From Candidatus Faecousia excrementipullorum (GTDB lineage Bacteria; Bacillota; Clostridia; Oscillospirales; Oscillospiraceae), in NCBI GenBank assembly GCA_018712825.1, contig DVGG01000032.1, forward strand, positions 1-59,815: a stretch of 59,815 nucleotides of DNA. Direction: 5' to 3'. Below, in pieces: positions 40,366 to 48,699 of this stretch (positions are counted from its first letter, which is position 1; every line of letters starts with the position of its first letter). A program made the position numbers and the translations under genes. The notes under the pieces are model-generated. The model searched no databases. It saw nothing but the letters and a program-made list of their open reading frames with translations, and was not told where the DNA came from.

Positions 40366-41550
40366 TTAATGATGGAAAAGCCGCATACCGGTAAAGGCCA
40401 TCACCATGTTGTAGCCATCGGCACAGGCAATCACCAAATCGTCCCGAATGGAGCCGCCGGGCTCGGCAATGTAGCTGACACCGCTGCGGTGCGCCCGCTC
40501 AATGTTGTCAGAGAAGGGGAAGAAAGCATCAGAGCCCAGGCTTACGCCAGAGATGGTGGCAAGGTATGCCTGCTTTTCTTCCTGAGTCAGGGGCTCCGGA
40601 CGGCTGGTGAAGTACTTCTGCCAGTTACCCTCGGCGCACACATCTTCCTCATTCTGGTTGATATAGCCGTCAATCACATTGTCCCGGTTGGGGCGGCTCA
40701 AATCCTCCCGGAAGGGCAGATTCAGCACCTTATCGTACTGCCGCAGGAACCAGGTATCTGCCTTGCTGCCGGCCAGACGGGTGCAGTGAATCCGGGACTG
40801 CTGTCCGGCGCCCACACCGATGGCCTGTCCGTCATAGGCAAAGCAAACGGAGTTGGACTGGGTGTACTTCAGGGTAATCAGGGAGATAATCAGATCCCGC
40901 TTTGCCTCCTCAGGCAGCACCTTATTGGCAGTAACCAGGTTGCTCAGGAGATTCTCGTCAATCTTGAAGTTATTCCGTCCCTGCTGGAAGGTGATGCCAA
41001 AGACCTGCTTCCGCTCAATCTCCTCCGGCACATAATTGGGGTCAATCTTTACAATGTTATAGTTGCCCTTCCGCTTGGTTTTCAGGATTTCCAGAGCCTT
41101 TTCTGTATAGCCGGGGGCGATGATGCCATCAGAAACCTCCCGCTGCACCAGCTTGGCGGTCACCTCGTCACACACATCGGACAGGGCAACCCAGTCACCG
41201 AAGGAGCACATTCTGTCGGTGCCTCTGGCTCTTGCATAGGCACAGGCCAGGGGGCTTTCGTCCAGTCCCTCAATATCATCTACGAAGCAGGCCTTCTTCA
41301 GCTTCTCCGGCAGAGGAATGCCCACAGCTGCAGAAGTGGGGCTGACGTGCTTGAAGGAAGTAACCGCAGGCAGACCCAGCGCCTCCTTCAGCTCCTTCAC
41401 CAGCTGCCAGGAGTTGAAAGCATCCAGAAAGTTGATGTAGCCGGGTCTTCCGCAGAGAATCTCAATGGGAAGCTGGCTTCCGTCCTGCATATAAATCTGG
41501 GCAGGCTTCTGATTGGGGTTACAGCCGTATTTCAGTTCAAACTTTTCCAT
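40366..41550 (-). CDS. Stand-alone AICAR transformylase (PurH C-terminal domain)
   Basis: A 394-residue protein equal to the formyltransferase domain of PurH alone: it adds a formyl group from 10-formyl-THF to AICAR. It starts MEKFELKYGCNPNQKPAQIY and contains the active-site KHVSPTSAAVG and TQSNSVCFAYDGQAIGVG-like block, which corresponds to the PurH core. The N-terminal IMP cyclohydrolase half of PurH is missing. The next gene upstream encodes a PurO-like IMP cyclohydrolase, so the two steps are split. The ATG at 41550 has AAGGAG 8 bases upstream; a GTG at 41559 is less likely. Confidence 0.92.
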   Translation of the reverse strand: MEKFELKYGCNPNQKPAQIYMQDGSQLPIEILCGRPGYINFLDAFNSWQLVKELKEALGLPAVTSFKHVSPTSAAVGIPLPEKLKKACFVDDIEGLDESPLACAYARARGTDRMCSFGDWVALSDVCDEVTAKLVQREVSDGIIAPGYTEKALEILKTKRKGNYNIVKIDPNYVPEEIERKQVFGITFQQGRNNFKIDENLLSNLVTANKVLPEEAKRDLIISLITLKYTQSNSVCFAYDGQAIGVGAGQQSRIHCTRLAGSKADTWFLRQYDKVLNLPFREDLSRPNRDNVIDGYINQNEEDVCAEGNWQKYFTSRPEPLTQEEKQAYLATISGVSLGSDAFFPFSDNIERAHRSGVSYIAEPGGSIRDDLVIACADGYNMVMAFTGMRLFHH

Positions 41551-41562
41551 TTCCACCACTCC

Positions 41563-42282
41563 TTACGCATTCTTGTTGATGAGCTTCTCTTCCACTTTCC
41601 CGGTTGCCAGGTCCACATAGCGCACATACAGGGAAATCTTGTTGTTCTCGTCCAGGGACTCCCAGATCTCCCGGGCAAAGCTTTCCATATCGTTGGGGAT
41701 GGCTACCCGCTCCGGCTCACCCTGGAAGGTAGGAATGGGATTGCCGTCACATACATAGGTATGGAGGAAATGTCCCACACCGTTCATGGGAACATAGGCA
41801 TAGGTAAAGCGGTTGCAGCCGGTGCCCTCTGCATCAGCGCTCTTCAGGATGCTCATTTCATAAGTAAAATCCCCCTGGTCAAAGGTAAGCATACCGCTGA
41901 TTCTGGGGGTGAGATTGGGGGCATCCGGCTCAAATTCCCGGGCAGTCAGTGCCTGAGAAAAGCTCTTTCCGGCAGCAAGCCCCTCATAAATGGTATCTGT
42001 CTGGTTGCCGTTGGTGACAATCAGGTTATTTTCATACTGACGGACGGCAGCATAGATAATCAGACTGGGATCCTCTACCTTGGAGGCATCAAAGGGCTCG
42101 GTAAATACCTCGCCGTTCTTTACGGTAAAGACACGGTTGCGGCTGTTGGCGCTTCTGCCCATGATGAAGTAAGCAGCGCAGGCCTTGGTGCCATCGGCAG
42201 ACTTGCCCACAACAATACCCCGACCGGGATAGGTATTGCCCTCCAGCCGCTCCTTCATGGTTTTCACTTCATAAACATTCAT
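41563..42282 (-). CDS. IMP cyclohydrolase, PurO-like
   Basis: A 239-residue protein with the sequence pattern of archaeal-type IMP cyclohydrolase (PurO), for example GNTYPGRGIVVGKSADG and YFIMGRSANSRNRVF in the N-terminal half. The enzyme closes FAICAR to IMP, the last step of the pathway. It belongs to a protein family unrelated to PurH. It is next to the stand-alone AICARFT gene, so the pair replaces bifunctional PurH. The ATG at 42282 has AGGAGG 7 bases upstream; the ATG at 42288 is too close. Confidence 0.88.
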   Translation of the reverse strand: MNVYEVKTMKERLEGNTYPGRGIVVGKSADGTKACAAYFIMGRSANSRNRVFTVKNGEVFTEPFDASKVEDPSLIIYAAVRQYENNLIVTNGNQTDTIYEGLAAGKSFSQALTAREFEPDAPNLTPRISGMLTFDQGDFTYEMSILKSADAEGTGCNRFTYAYVPMNGVGHFLHTYVCDGNPIPTFQGEPERVAIPNDMESFAREIWESLDENNKISLYVRYVDLATGKVEEKLINKNA

Positions 42283-42298
42283 GACCATTCCTCCTAAG

Positions 42299-42913
42299 CT
42301 ATCTGCATGATTCCTTACAAATCCGGCTGGAAACCAGTTCCACAGCCTGGGGCAGGAGAATCCACTCTGCCTGTTCCATCACCCTGCGCTGCAGCACTTC
42401 CGGGGTGTCTCCCGGCTGAATCTCCACAGCCTTTTGCAGGATAATCTCGCCGCCGTCGGGAATTTCGTTCACAAAATGCACCGTCGCCCCGGTTACCTTT
42501 ACGCCGTACTCCAAAGCCGCCTGGTGAACACGCAGCCCGTAGAAGCCCTCGCCGCAAAAGGAGGGAATCAAAGACGGATGCACATTGATAATTCTCTTTT
42601 CATAGCATCTGGTAAAATTCTCACTCAGAATGCACATAAAGCCCGCAAGGACAATCAAATCAATATCGTAAGCTTTCAGGGTGGCTTTCAGACCATCCTC
42701 AAAAGCCGCCTGACTGCCCAGGGCCTTCTTGCTGACAATTTCCGATGCAATCCCATTTTGCCTTGCCCTTTCCAGGGCAAAGGCATTGGGATTGTTGGAA
42801 ATTACCACCGCAATGGTGCCGCTGTGGAGAATCCCGCTTTTTTGGGCATCAATCAATGCCTGCAAGTTGGTGCCGCCGCCGGAAACCAGCACGGCAATTC
42901 TGGCCGGATTCAT
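42299..42913 (-). CDS. purN: Phosphoribosylglycinamide formyltransferase
   Basis: A 204-residue enzyme (GAR transformylase, formyl-THF dependent). The start is NPARIAVLVSGGGTNLQALID; ALERARQNGI and HPSLIPSFCGEGFYG near residue 108 hold the catalytic Asn-His region, and the DGGEIILQ and PGDT end is typical. Start at ATG 42913, with GAGGTG upstream; longer frames overlap purM. Confidence 0.95.
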   Translation of the reverse strand: MNPARIAVLVSGGGTNLQALIDAQKSGILHSGTIAVVISNNPNAFALERARQNGIASEIVSKKALGSQAAFEDGLKATLKAYDIDLIVLAGFMCILSENFTRCYEKRIINVHPSLIPSFCGEGFYGLRVHQAALEYGVKVTGATVHFVNEIPDGGEIILQKAVEIQPGDTPEVLQRRVMEQAEWILLPQAVELVSSRICKESCR

Positions 42914-42923
42914 AGTGCGCACC

Positions 42924-43970
42924 TCATTCATCACAAATGGTAATCTTATCCTGGGATTCTTCGATTTCGCCAATCACATAGGCGTCCTCGCCCCAGTCCT
43001 TCAAAATGCTCAGGGCAGTTTCCACATCGTCTTTTGCTACCACGATGCTCATGCCAACGCCCATATTGAAGGTGTTGAACATATCCCGCTGGGGGATATT
43101 GCCAGTCTTGGCAATCAGCTGGAAGATGGGCAGGATCTTGACCTTACTCCGGTCAATCCGGGCACCCAGACCATCGGGGATGCTTCTGGGGATGTTCTCA
43201 TAGAAGCCGCCGCCGGTGATGTGGGAGATGCCCTTCACCTGTACCTTTTCCAGAAGAGCCAGAACACTCTTCACATAGATGCGGGTGGGCTCCAGGAGTG
43301 CCTCGCCCAGGGATTTTCCCTCCAGTTCCTCTCTGGGGGAGGTCAGATCGGCATTTTCAATGTCGAAGACCTTCCGCACCAGGGAGAAGCCGTTGGAATG
43401 GACACCGGTGGAAGCCAGGGCAATCACCACATCCCCGGCTTTCATGGTGTTGTTGTCAATGATTTTGGACTTGTCCACCACACCGGTGCAGTAGCCGGCC
43501 AGGTCGTAGTCGTCCTCTGCCATCACGCCCGGGTGTTCTGCCGTCTCGCCGCCAATCAGGGCGCAGCCGGCACGGACACAGCCCTCTGCAACGCCGCCCA
43601 CAATGTCAGCAATCTTCTCGGGGATATTTTTGCCGCAGGCAATATAATCCAGGAAGAACAGAGGCTTGGCGCCGCAGCAGATGATGTCATTGACGCACAT
43701 GGCAACACAGTCGATGCCAATGGTGTCATGCTTGTCAAGAAGCATGGCAATTTTCAGCTTTGTTCCCACCCCGTCGGTACCGGATACCAGCACCGGCTGA
43801 GAAATGCCTTCCAGATTCAGGCCAAAGCAGCCGCCGAAGCCTCCCACATCGTCCAGGCAGCCCTCGTTTCTGGTGCGCTTAATATGCTTTTTCATCAGTT
43901 CTACGGACTTGTAGCCGGCGGTAATGTCAACACCGGCAGCAGCGTAGCTCTCGGAATAACTTTTCTCCAT
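42924..43970 (-). CDS. purM: Phosphoribosylformylglycinamidine cyclo-ligase
   Basis: A 348-residue AIR synthetase (step 5). Family motifs: SGTDGVGTKLKIA near residue 64, MCVNDIICCGAKPLFFLDY near 91, GGETAEHPGVM near 140, and GGGFYENIPR near 254. It lies between purF and purN, with small gaps to each. Confidence 0.97.
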   Translation of the reverse strand: MEKSYSESYAAAGVDITAGYKSVELMKKHIKRTRNEGCLDDVGGFGGCFGLNLEGISQPVLVSGTDGVGTKLKIAMLLDKHDTIGIDCVAMCVNDIICCGAKPLFFLDYIACGKNIPEKIADIVGGVAEGCVRAGCALIGGETAEHPGVMAEDDYDLAGYCTGVVDKSKIIDNNTMKAGDVVIALASTGVHSNGFSLVRKVFDIENADLTSPREELEGKSLGEALLEPTRIYVKSVLALLEKVQVKGISHITGGGFYENIPRSIPDGLGARIDRSKVKILPIFQLIAKTGNIPQRDMFNTFNMGVGMSIVVAKDDVETALSILKDWGEDAYVIGEIEESQDKITICDE

Positions 43971-43993
43971 GGCAGGTTAAGCTCCTTTAATCA

Positions 43994-45415
43994 TTATTCT
44001 TTGCCGTTCCAGCAATAAGTGCAGATTTTCTCCTTGTCAATGCCGATGGACTCCAGCAGTCCATCCAGGGACTGGTAGCCCAGAGAGTCAAAGCCCAGCT
44101 TCTTGCAGATGGCCTTGGCCAGGCACTGGCCTCTTTCGGTGGTGGACTCCACATATTCGTCGATATGCTTGTCCGCCTCCTCCCCTTCCAGCTCGTACAT
44201 GGTCTTTCTTGCAATCAGCTCCATGACGGAGTTGCTTCGGGAGAAGTTCAGGTACTTACAGTTGAACAGCACAGGCGGGCAGGCAGAGCGCATATGCACT
44301 TCCTTGGCACCGCTTTCGTACAGGAAGTCCACTGTCTCCCGCAGCTGGGTTCCCCGGACGATAGAATCGTCCACAAACAGCAGTTTCTTCCCCTGAATCA
44401 GCTCCGGTACAGGAATCTGCTTCATCTTTGCCACCTGGTTCCGCACAGACTGGCTGGCAGGGGTAAAGGAACGGGGCCAGGTGGGGGTGTACTTTACAAA
44501 GGGTCTTGCAAAGGGTTTGTGGCAGAAATTGGCATAGCCGATGGCATGAGGCAGGCCGGAATCCGGCACGCCGGCGATGTAGTCCACATCCGGCAAAGTG
44601 CCCCGGGCCATCTCCTTCTGGGCCATGATTTCACCGTTGCGGTAACGCATGACCTCCACATTTCTGCCCTCATAGTTGGAATTGGGATAACCGTAGTACG
44701 TCCACAAAAAGGCGCAGATTTTCATTTCTTTGCCAGGAGCGCTAAGCTGTTCCACACCCTCAGCTGTCACCGATACAATCTCTCCCGGCCCCAGCTCATA
44801 ATGGTCGGCATAGCCCAGCTTGCTGTAGGCAAAGGACTCGAAGGACACACAGCAGCCGTCTTCGCCCTTGCCAACCAGAACCGGCAGACGTCCCAGACGA
44901 TCCCGGGCCGCAATGATACGGTTTTCCTGCAAAATCAAAATGGTCACAGACCCATCAATCACCTGCTGGGCATGGTGAATACCCTCGATAAGGGTCTCTT
45001 TTTCATTGATCAGGGCTGCTGTCAGCTCCGTAGCATTGACGGCTCCGGAGGACATAGCCATGAACTGATGCCCATGGTCGGAGAAGTACTTCTCAACCAA
45101 AGCATCCGCATTGTTGATGATTCCCACAGTAGAAATGGCGAACAATCCCAGATGGGACCGCACCAGCAAGGGCTGGGGGTCTGTGTCGCTGATACAGCCG
45201 ATTCCGCTGTGACCGGAGAACTTGTGCAAATCTGCCTCAAATTTGGTACGGAAAGGGGTATTTTCAATACTGTGAATCTGTCTTTGATAGCCGCTTTCTC
45301 CGTCGTACACCACCATGCCCGCTCTCCGGTTTCCCAGATGGGAGTGGTAGTCCACGCCGAAAAACACATCCAGAACCACGTCCCGGTGTGCAACGGCTCC
45401 AAAAAAGCCACCCAT
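43994..45415 (-). CDS. purF: Amidophosphoribosyltransferase-like PurF without catalytic Cys
   Basis: A 473-residue PurF homologue, normally making phosphoribosylamine from PRPP and glutamine. It starts MGGFFGAVAHRDVVLDVFFG, with Gly where active PurF has the processed N-terminal Cys (CGVFGI). The ribosome-binding site GGAGG is 6 bases before this ATG, and no upstream start could add a Cys. NRRAGM in the glutaminase fold is present. The phosphoribosyl part is complete: GVPDSGLPHAIGYA and the PRPP loop LLFVDDSIVRGTQL near residue 350. It may use free ammonia or ammonia passed from another protein. A subset of PurF in Clostridia and Bacteroidetes has this GGFFG start. Confidence 0.9.
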   Translation of the reverse strand: MGGFFGAVAHRDVVLDVFFGVDYHSHLGNRRAGMVVYDGESGYQRQIHSIENTPFRTKFEADLHKFSGHSGIGCISDTDPQPLLVRSHLGLFAISTVGIINNADALVEKYFSDHGHQFMAMSSGAVNATELTAALINEKETLIEGIHHAQQVIDGSVTILILQENRIIAARDRLGRLPVLVGKGEDGCCVSFESFAYSKLGYADHYELGPGEIVSVTAEGVEQLSAPGKEMKICAFLWTYYGYPNSNYEGRNVEVMRYRNGEIMAQKEMARGTLPDVDYIAGVPDSGLPHAIGYANFCHKPFARPFVKYTPTWPRSFTPASQSVRNQVAKMKQIPVPELIQGKKLLFVDDSIVRGTQLRETVDFLYESGAKEVHMRSACPPVLFNCKYLNFSRSNSVMELIARKTMYELEGEEADKHIDEYVESTTERGQCLAKAICKKLGFDSLGYQSLDGLLESIGIDKEKICTYCWNGKE

Positions 45416-45441
45416 AATGTGCCTCCTTTACAGGTGTGCCA

Positions 45442-46128
45442 TCAAGCGAAGAACAGCTTGGAAAGGGTCATGGGGTCGATGTACTGACCGTCCTTGTAAA
45501 CACGCATATTGCCGGAAGCAATCTCGTCAATGAGCATTACCTTGCCGTCGGCATCGTAGCCGAACTCGAACTTGATGTCATACAGCACCAGGCCCTTTTC
45601 CTTCAGGTCATCGGCAACAATGCGGGTAATCTTCTGGGTCATGGCCACCATGTCGTCATACTGCTGGCTGGTCATAACGCCCAGAGCAATCAGGCCTTCC
45701 TTGGTAACCAGGGGATCGCCCTTGGCATCGTTCTTGAAGGTCATTTCCACATACTCGGGAAGATCGGCACCCTCTTCAATGTAGTCGGAGTAACGGCGGA
45801 AGAAGCTGCCCACAGCCTTGTGACGGCAGATAACTTCCAGGCCCTTGCCGAACACCTTGGCAGGCAGCACTTCCATAGTGGTGTCGTCCAGGTTGGCACT
45901 TACATAGTGGGTCTTGATGCCGGCAGCATTGATCTTCTCAAAGAAGTAAACGGACATCCGCAGATTCACATCACCCACGCCGTCAATGGTCAAGCCAACA
46001 GAGTTTTCACCGGGATCAAATACGCCGTCCTTGCCGGTGCAGTCATCCTTGAACTTCAGCAGGTAGTTGCCGTTGTCCAGTGCGTAAACATTCTTGGTCT
46101 TTCCGGTGTAAACGAGTTTCTTTTCCAT
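45442..46128 (-). CDS. purC: Phosphoribosylaminoimidazole-succinocarboxamide synthase
   Basis: A 228-residue SAICAR synthetase joining CAIR and aspartate with ATP. It begins [22 protein letters not shown]; the Mg-binding and substrate regions [14 protein letters not shown] near residue 92 and [20 protein letters not shown] near residue 191 are conserved. It is the second gene of the purine operon. Confidence 0.97.
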   Translation of the reverse strand: MEKKLVYTGKTKNVYALDNGNYLLKFKDDCTGKDGVFDPGENSVGLTIDGVGDVNLRMSVYFFEKINAAGIKTHYVSANLDDTTMEVLPAKVFGKGLEVICRHKAVGSFFRRYSDYIEEGADLPEYVEMTFKNDAKGDPLVTKEGLIALGVMTSQQYDDMVAMTQKITRIVADDLKEKGLVLYDIKFEFGYDADGKVMLIDEIASGNMRVYKDGQYIDPMTLSKLFFA

Positions 46129-46158
46129 GATGTTTTTTCTCCTTTTGATTGAAAAGTT

Positions 46159-46647
46159 TTACAGATTTTGTGCCAGTTCCCGGTCTTTTGCCAGAACCTT
46201 TTCTGCATCGGCAGCCCGTTTCGCATCCAGCTTCTCGGCGATGGAAGGCTCGGATACGCCCAGAATCTGAGCGCAAAGCAAAGCGGCATTGACAGCTCCG
46301 TTAATTGCAACAGTGGCGACAGGTATGCCGGAGGGCATCTGGACTGTTGATAAAAGGGCATCAATGCCGTCTAAAACGGGTCCCTTGCAAGGGATTCCGA
46401 TAACCGGTAATGTAGTATTGGCTGCAATGGCGCCGGCAAGATGGGCTGCCATGCCTGCGGCTGCAATGATTGCACCAAAGCCGTTGGCTCTGGCATTCAC
46501 CGCAAAATCTCTGGCCTCCACAGGTGTTCTGTGGGCAGAGTAGATGTGAACCTCGTAGGGGATATCCAGGCTCTTCAGCGTATCCACAGCCTTCTGAACG
46601 ATAGGCAGATCGCTGTCGCTTCCCATGACGATTCCTACTTTTTTCAT
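46159..46647 (-). CDS. purE: N5-carboxyaminoimidazole ribonucleotide mutase
   Basis: A 162-residue PurE that moves the carboxyl group of N5-CAIR to make CAIR (or, as class II, fixes CO2 on AIR). KVGIVMGSDSDLPIV and the SAHRTP and AAGMAAHLAG blocks are typical. No purK is present in the window, so it may be a class II enzyme, though its sequence looks class I-like. The start is ATG 46647 with GGAGG upstream. It is the first gene after the ZTP riboswitch. Confidence 0.96.
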   Translation of the reverse strand: MKKVGIVMGSDSDLPIVQKAVDTLKSLDIPYEVHIYSAHRTPVEARDFAVNARANGFGAIIAAAGMAAHLAGAIAANTTLPVIGIPCKGPVLDGIDALLSTVQMPSGIPVATVAINGAVNAALLCAQILGVSEPSIAEKLDAKRAADAEKVLAKDRELAQNL

Positions 46648-46668
46648 GAGACACCTCCATAAGTCATT

Positions 46669-46698
46669 TTCTATAAACGGCCGAGACCCTTTATAGAA
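46669..46698 (-). other. Hairpin between the riboswitch terminator and purE
   Basis: TTCTATAAA and TTTATAGAA arms of nine pairs enclose a 12-base GC-rich loop. There is no T-run. It may help expose the purE ribosome-binding site or stabilise the 5' end of processed mRNA. Confidence 0.5.
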
Positions 46699-46701
46699 TC
46701 C

Positions 46702-46739
46702 AAAAGGGCGCACTTAACCTATAGCGGTTAAATGCGCCC
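46702..46739 (-). terminator. Riboswitch-controlled intrinsic terminator of the pur operon
   Basis: On the minus strand GGGCGCATTTAACC pairs with GGTTAAGTGCGCCC around a 6-base loop, followed by TTTT (46705-46702). The first GGGC of this stem is also the 3' end of the ZTP aptamer, so ligand binding would prevent terminator formation. Confidence 0.9.
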
Positions 46740-46808
46740 AGACGGTCGGCTTTTTCTACATTCTTTGTTCCCCTGTGGTTACCCACTGATTCCGTCAGTC
46801 GCAAAGAA
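46736..46808 (-). promoter_or_regulatory. ZTP (pfl) riboswitch
   Basis: On the minus strand the aptamer has P1 TTCTTTG (46808-46802) with CAAAGAA, the conserved GACTGACGG, GTGGGTAACCAC and AGGGGAAC elements, and the 3' CCGTCTGGGC end. The long-range pair GACGG (46796-46792) with CCGTC (46745-46741) replaces the GGCG/CGCC of known ZTP RNAs, a compensatory change that supports it. ZTP and ZMP build up when 10-formyl-THF is short, and the RNA turns on purine and folate genes. Here it leads the whole purine operon. Confidence 0.9.
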
Positions 46809-46829
46809 CGCTATTTACTTTCCTTCTCG

Positions 46830-46858
46830 ATTTTAACATGCCGCAAAAATCATGTCAA
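46830..46858 (-). promoter_or_regulatory. Sigma-A promoter of the purine operon
   Basis: TTGACA (46858-46853, minus strand) and TAAAAT (46835-46830) are 17 bases apart, with TG one base before the -10. The riboswitch begins about 20 bases downstream. Confidence 0.92.
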
Positions 46859-46910
46859 GACGGCGTAAATGCGGCTTGAGGCTTTCTCTTTTTTCACCAC
46901 CTTCTCCCGT

Positions 46911-46928
46911 AAAAACCTGTCGGTTTTT
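46911..46928 (-). terminator. Candidate terminator of the pyrimidine operon
   Basis: AAAAACC and GGTTTTT arms of seven pairs with a 4-base loop lie after the pyrB stop; flanking TTCACC/GGTGAA could lengthen the stem. It is a modest hairpin with Ts only in its own arm. Confidence 0.45.
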
Positions 46929-46950
46929 GGTGAAGATTATGAGAATGTCC

Positions 46951-48042
46951 TCAATCTTCCAGAGTCTTCTTCGCCTCACAGTAGATGCAGCGATAGATAC
47001 GGCGTTCCTTGTCCACGCACTTGAACATATGCTCCAGCTCCTGCTCTGTGGTGCAGATACATCTGGGGTTGTCACAGTGCAGCCGGTCTACCAGCACATC
47101 CTCCGGTTCCGGCATCTGGACACCCTTCTTCGCCTCATCCAAAAGCTTCAGAATCAGCGCCATACGCATATATTTGCCGTTCAGAGCCTGGCGGAAATAG
47201 GCCGCTCTGGGGTCTGCATCCACCTTGACACTGATTTCATTGACCCGGGGCAGCGGGTGCAGCACCCGCATGGTGGACTTGGCAGCCTGCATCTTTTCGG
47301 GGGTCAGAATATAGGAATCCTTCAGATGCTCATAGGTTTCCAGGTCGTCAAACCGCTCTCTCTGGATTCTTGTCATATACAGAACATCCAGCTGAGGAAT
47401 AGCCTCCTCCAGGGAGGTGGTCTCCTCGTAGGAGATACCCTTTCCGTCCAGGACCTCATATTTTACATATCCGGGCAGGCGCAGCTCCTCCGGAGAAATC
47501 AGGACTACCTTGATATTTTCATAGCGGGAAAGAGCCGCCAGCAGAGAATGGACAGTTCTGCCGTACTTAAGATCGCCGCAGCAGCCCACGGTCAGATTAT
47601 TCAGACGGCCTTCCTCCCGGTAAATGGTCAGAAGGTCTGCCAGAGTCTGGGTGGGGTGGCAGTGTCCGCCGTCACCGGCATTGATGACCGGCACGGAAGT
47701 ATTTCTGGCAGCCACATAAGGGGCGCCCTCCAGAGGATGGCGGATGGCCATGATATCTGCATAGCAGGAGAGAATCTTGGCGGTATCTGCCATGCTCTCC
47801 CCCTTGCTGGCGGAGGAGGAGCTGGCCTGACTGAAACCAATCACGCTTCCTCCCAGCTCCAGCATAGCCGCCTCGAAGCTCAGCCGGGTGCGTGTAGAGG
47901 GCTCAAAGAACAAGGTCGCCAGTTTCTTTCTCCGGCAGCTATCGGCGTACTTGGCAGGGTTCTCGATAATATCGCAGGCGGTGTGAAGCAGGCCGTCCAA
48001 CTCTTCTACGGAAAAATCCGTAATATCAATCAGACTTCTCAT
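46951..48042 (-). CDS. pyrB: Aspartate carbamoyltransferase fused to a PyrI-type zinc module
   Basis: A 363-residue protein. Residues 1-305 are a complete catalytic chain: carbamoyl-phosphate site [12 protein letters not shown] (near 45), [16 protein letters not shown] (near 119), and [10 protein letters not shown] (near 263). The extra 58 residues end with C323-x4-C328-x23-C352-x2-C355. This spacing equals the zinc site of the Escherichia coli regulatory chain PyrI (Cys109, 114, 138, 141). The nucleotide-binding domain of PyrI is absent, so it likely holds the subunit together without ATP/CTP control. It is the last gene of the pyrimidine operon and overlaps pyrE by the ATGA motif. Confidence 0.93.
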   Translation of the reverse strand: MRSLIDITDFSVEELDGLLHTACDIIENPAKYADSCRRKKLATLFFEPSTRTRLSFEAAMLELGGSVIGFSQASSSSASKGESMADTAKILSCYADIMAIRHPLEGAPYVAARNTSVPVINAGDGGHCHPTQTLADLLTIYREEGRLNNLTVGCCGDLKYGRTVHSLLAALSRYENIKVVLISPEELRLPGYVKYEVLDGKGISYEETTSLEEAIPQLDVLYMTRIQRERFDDLETYEHLKDSYILTPEKMQAAKSTMRVLHPLPRVNEISVKVDADPRAAYFRQALNGKYMRMALILKLLDEAKKGVQMPEPEDVLVDRLHCDNPRCICTTEQELEHMFKCVDKERRIYRCIYCEAKKTLED

Positions 48043-48680
48043 ACCTTCTGCTCTCCAATCCAGCTTTCATCGGAGGGGTTATTCCGGAAAGTAATCAGAC
48101 GCTTCACATCCTCGGGACGGATGTACCCTTCGTCAGCAGCCACTTGGGCAATCACATCAAAATTGGTGAGGGAAACGTTCTTCACATCGGCGGCAGCCAG
48201 ACGGTCCAGACCCTTCTGCATGCCATAGGTGAAGATGGACACAATACCCAGCACATGGGCACCGGCTTCCCGGAGGACATTGACCACCTCGATGCAGGAG
48301 CCGCCGGTGGAAATCAAATCCTCCACCACAACCACCTTCTGACCGGGCAGGAGCTTGCCCTCAATCTGATTCTGACGGCCATGGTCCTTGCTGCCGCTGC
48401 GGACATAGCCCATGGGCAGGTTCATAATATGACCCACAATGGCTGCGTGGGCAATACCGGCGGTGGAGGTACCCATAAGGACTTCCACATCCGGGTAATT
48501 CTTCCGAATCAGCTCAGCCAGGCCCTCTTCCACATGGGTACGCACTTCGGGTGCAGTCAGGGTCAAGCGGTTATCGGTGTAAACCGGGCTTTTGATGCCG
48601 CTGGCCCAGGTGAAGGGCTCCTCCGGGCGGAAGAATACCGCCTGAATGGAAAGTAAATCCTTTGCAATCAGCTTTTCCAT
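48039..48680 (-). CDS. pyrE: Orotate phosphoribosyltransferase
   Basis: A 213-residue enzyme forming orotidine-5'-phosphate from orotate and PRPP. The PRPP motif is [18 protein letters not shown] near residue 120, and the segment [17 protein letters not shown] is near residue 34. The start is ATG 48680 with GGAGAA upstream. It overlaps pyrB by four bases. Confidence 0.96.
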   Translation of the reverse strand: MEKLIAKDLLSIQAVFFRPEEPFTWASGIKSPVYTDNRLTLTAPEVRTHVEEGLAELIRKNYPDVEVLMGTSTAGIAHAAIVGHIMNLPMGYVRSGSKDHGRQNQIEGKLLPGQKVVVVEDLISTGGSCIEVVNVLREAGAHVLGIVSIFTYGMQKGLDRLAAADVKNVSLTNFDVIAQVAADEGYIRPEDVKRLITFRNNPSDESWIGEQKV

Positions 48681-48699
48681 GGTCAATTTCTCCTTTTCT

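Noticed and set aside
46736-46808. Purine (guanine/adenine) riboswitch upstream of purE
   Set aside because: The conserved purine-riboswitch loop and three-way core are absent; the sequence blocks fit the ZTP motif instead.
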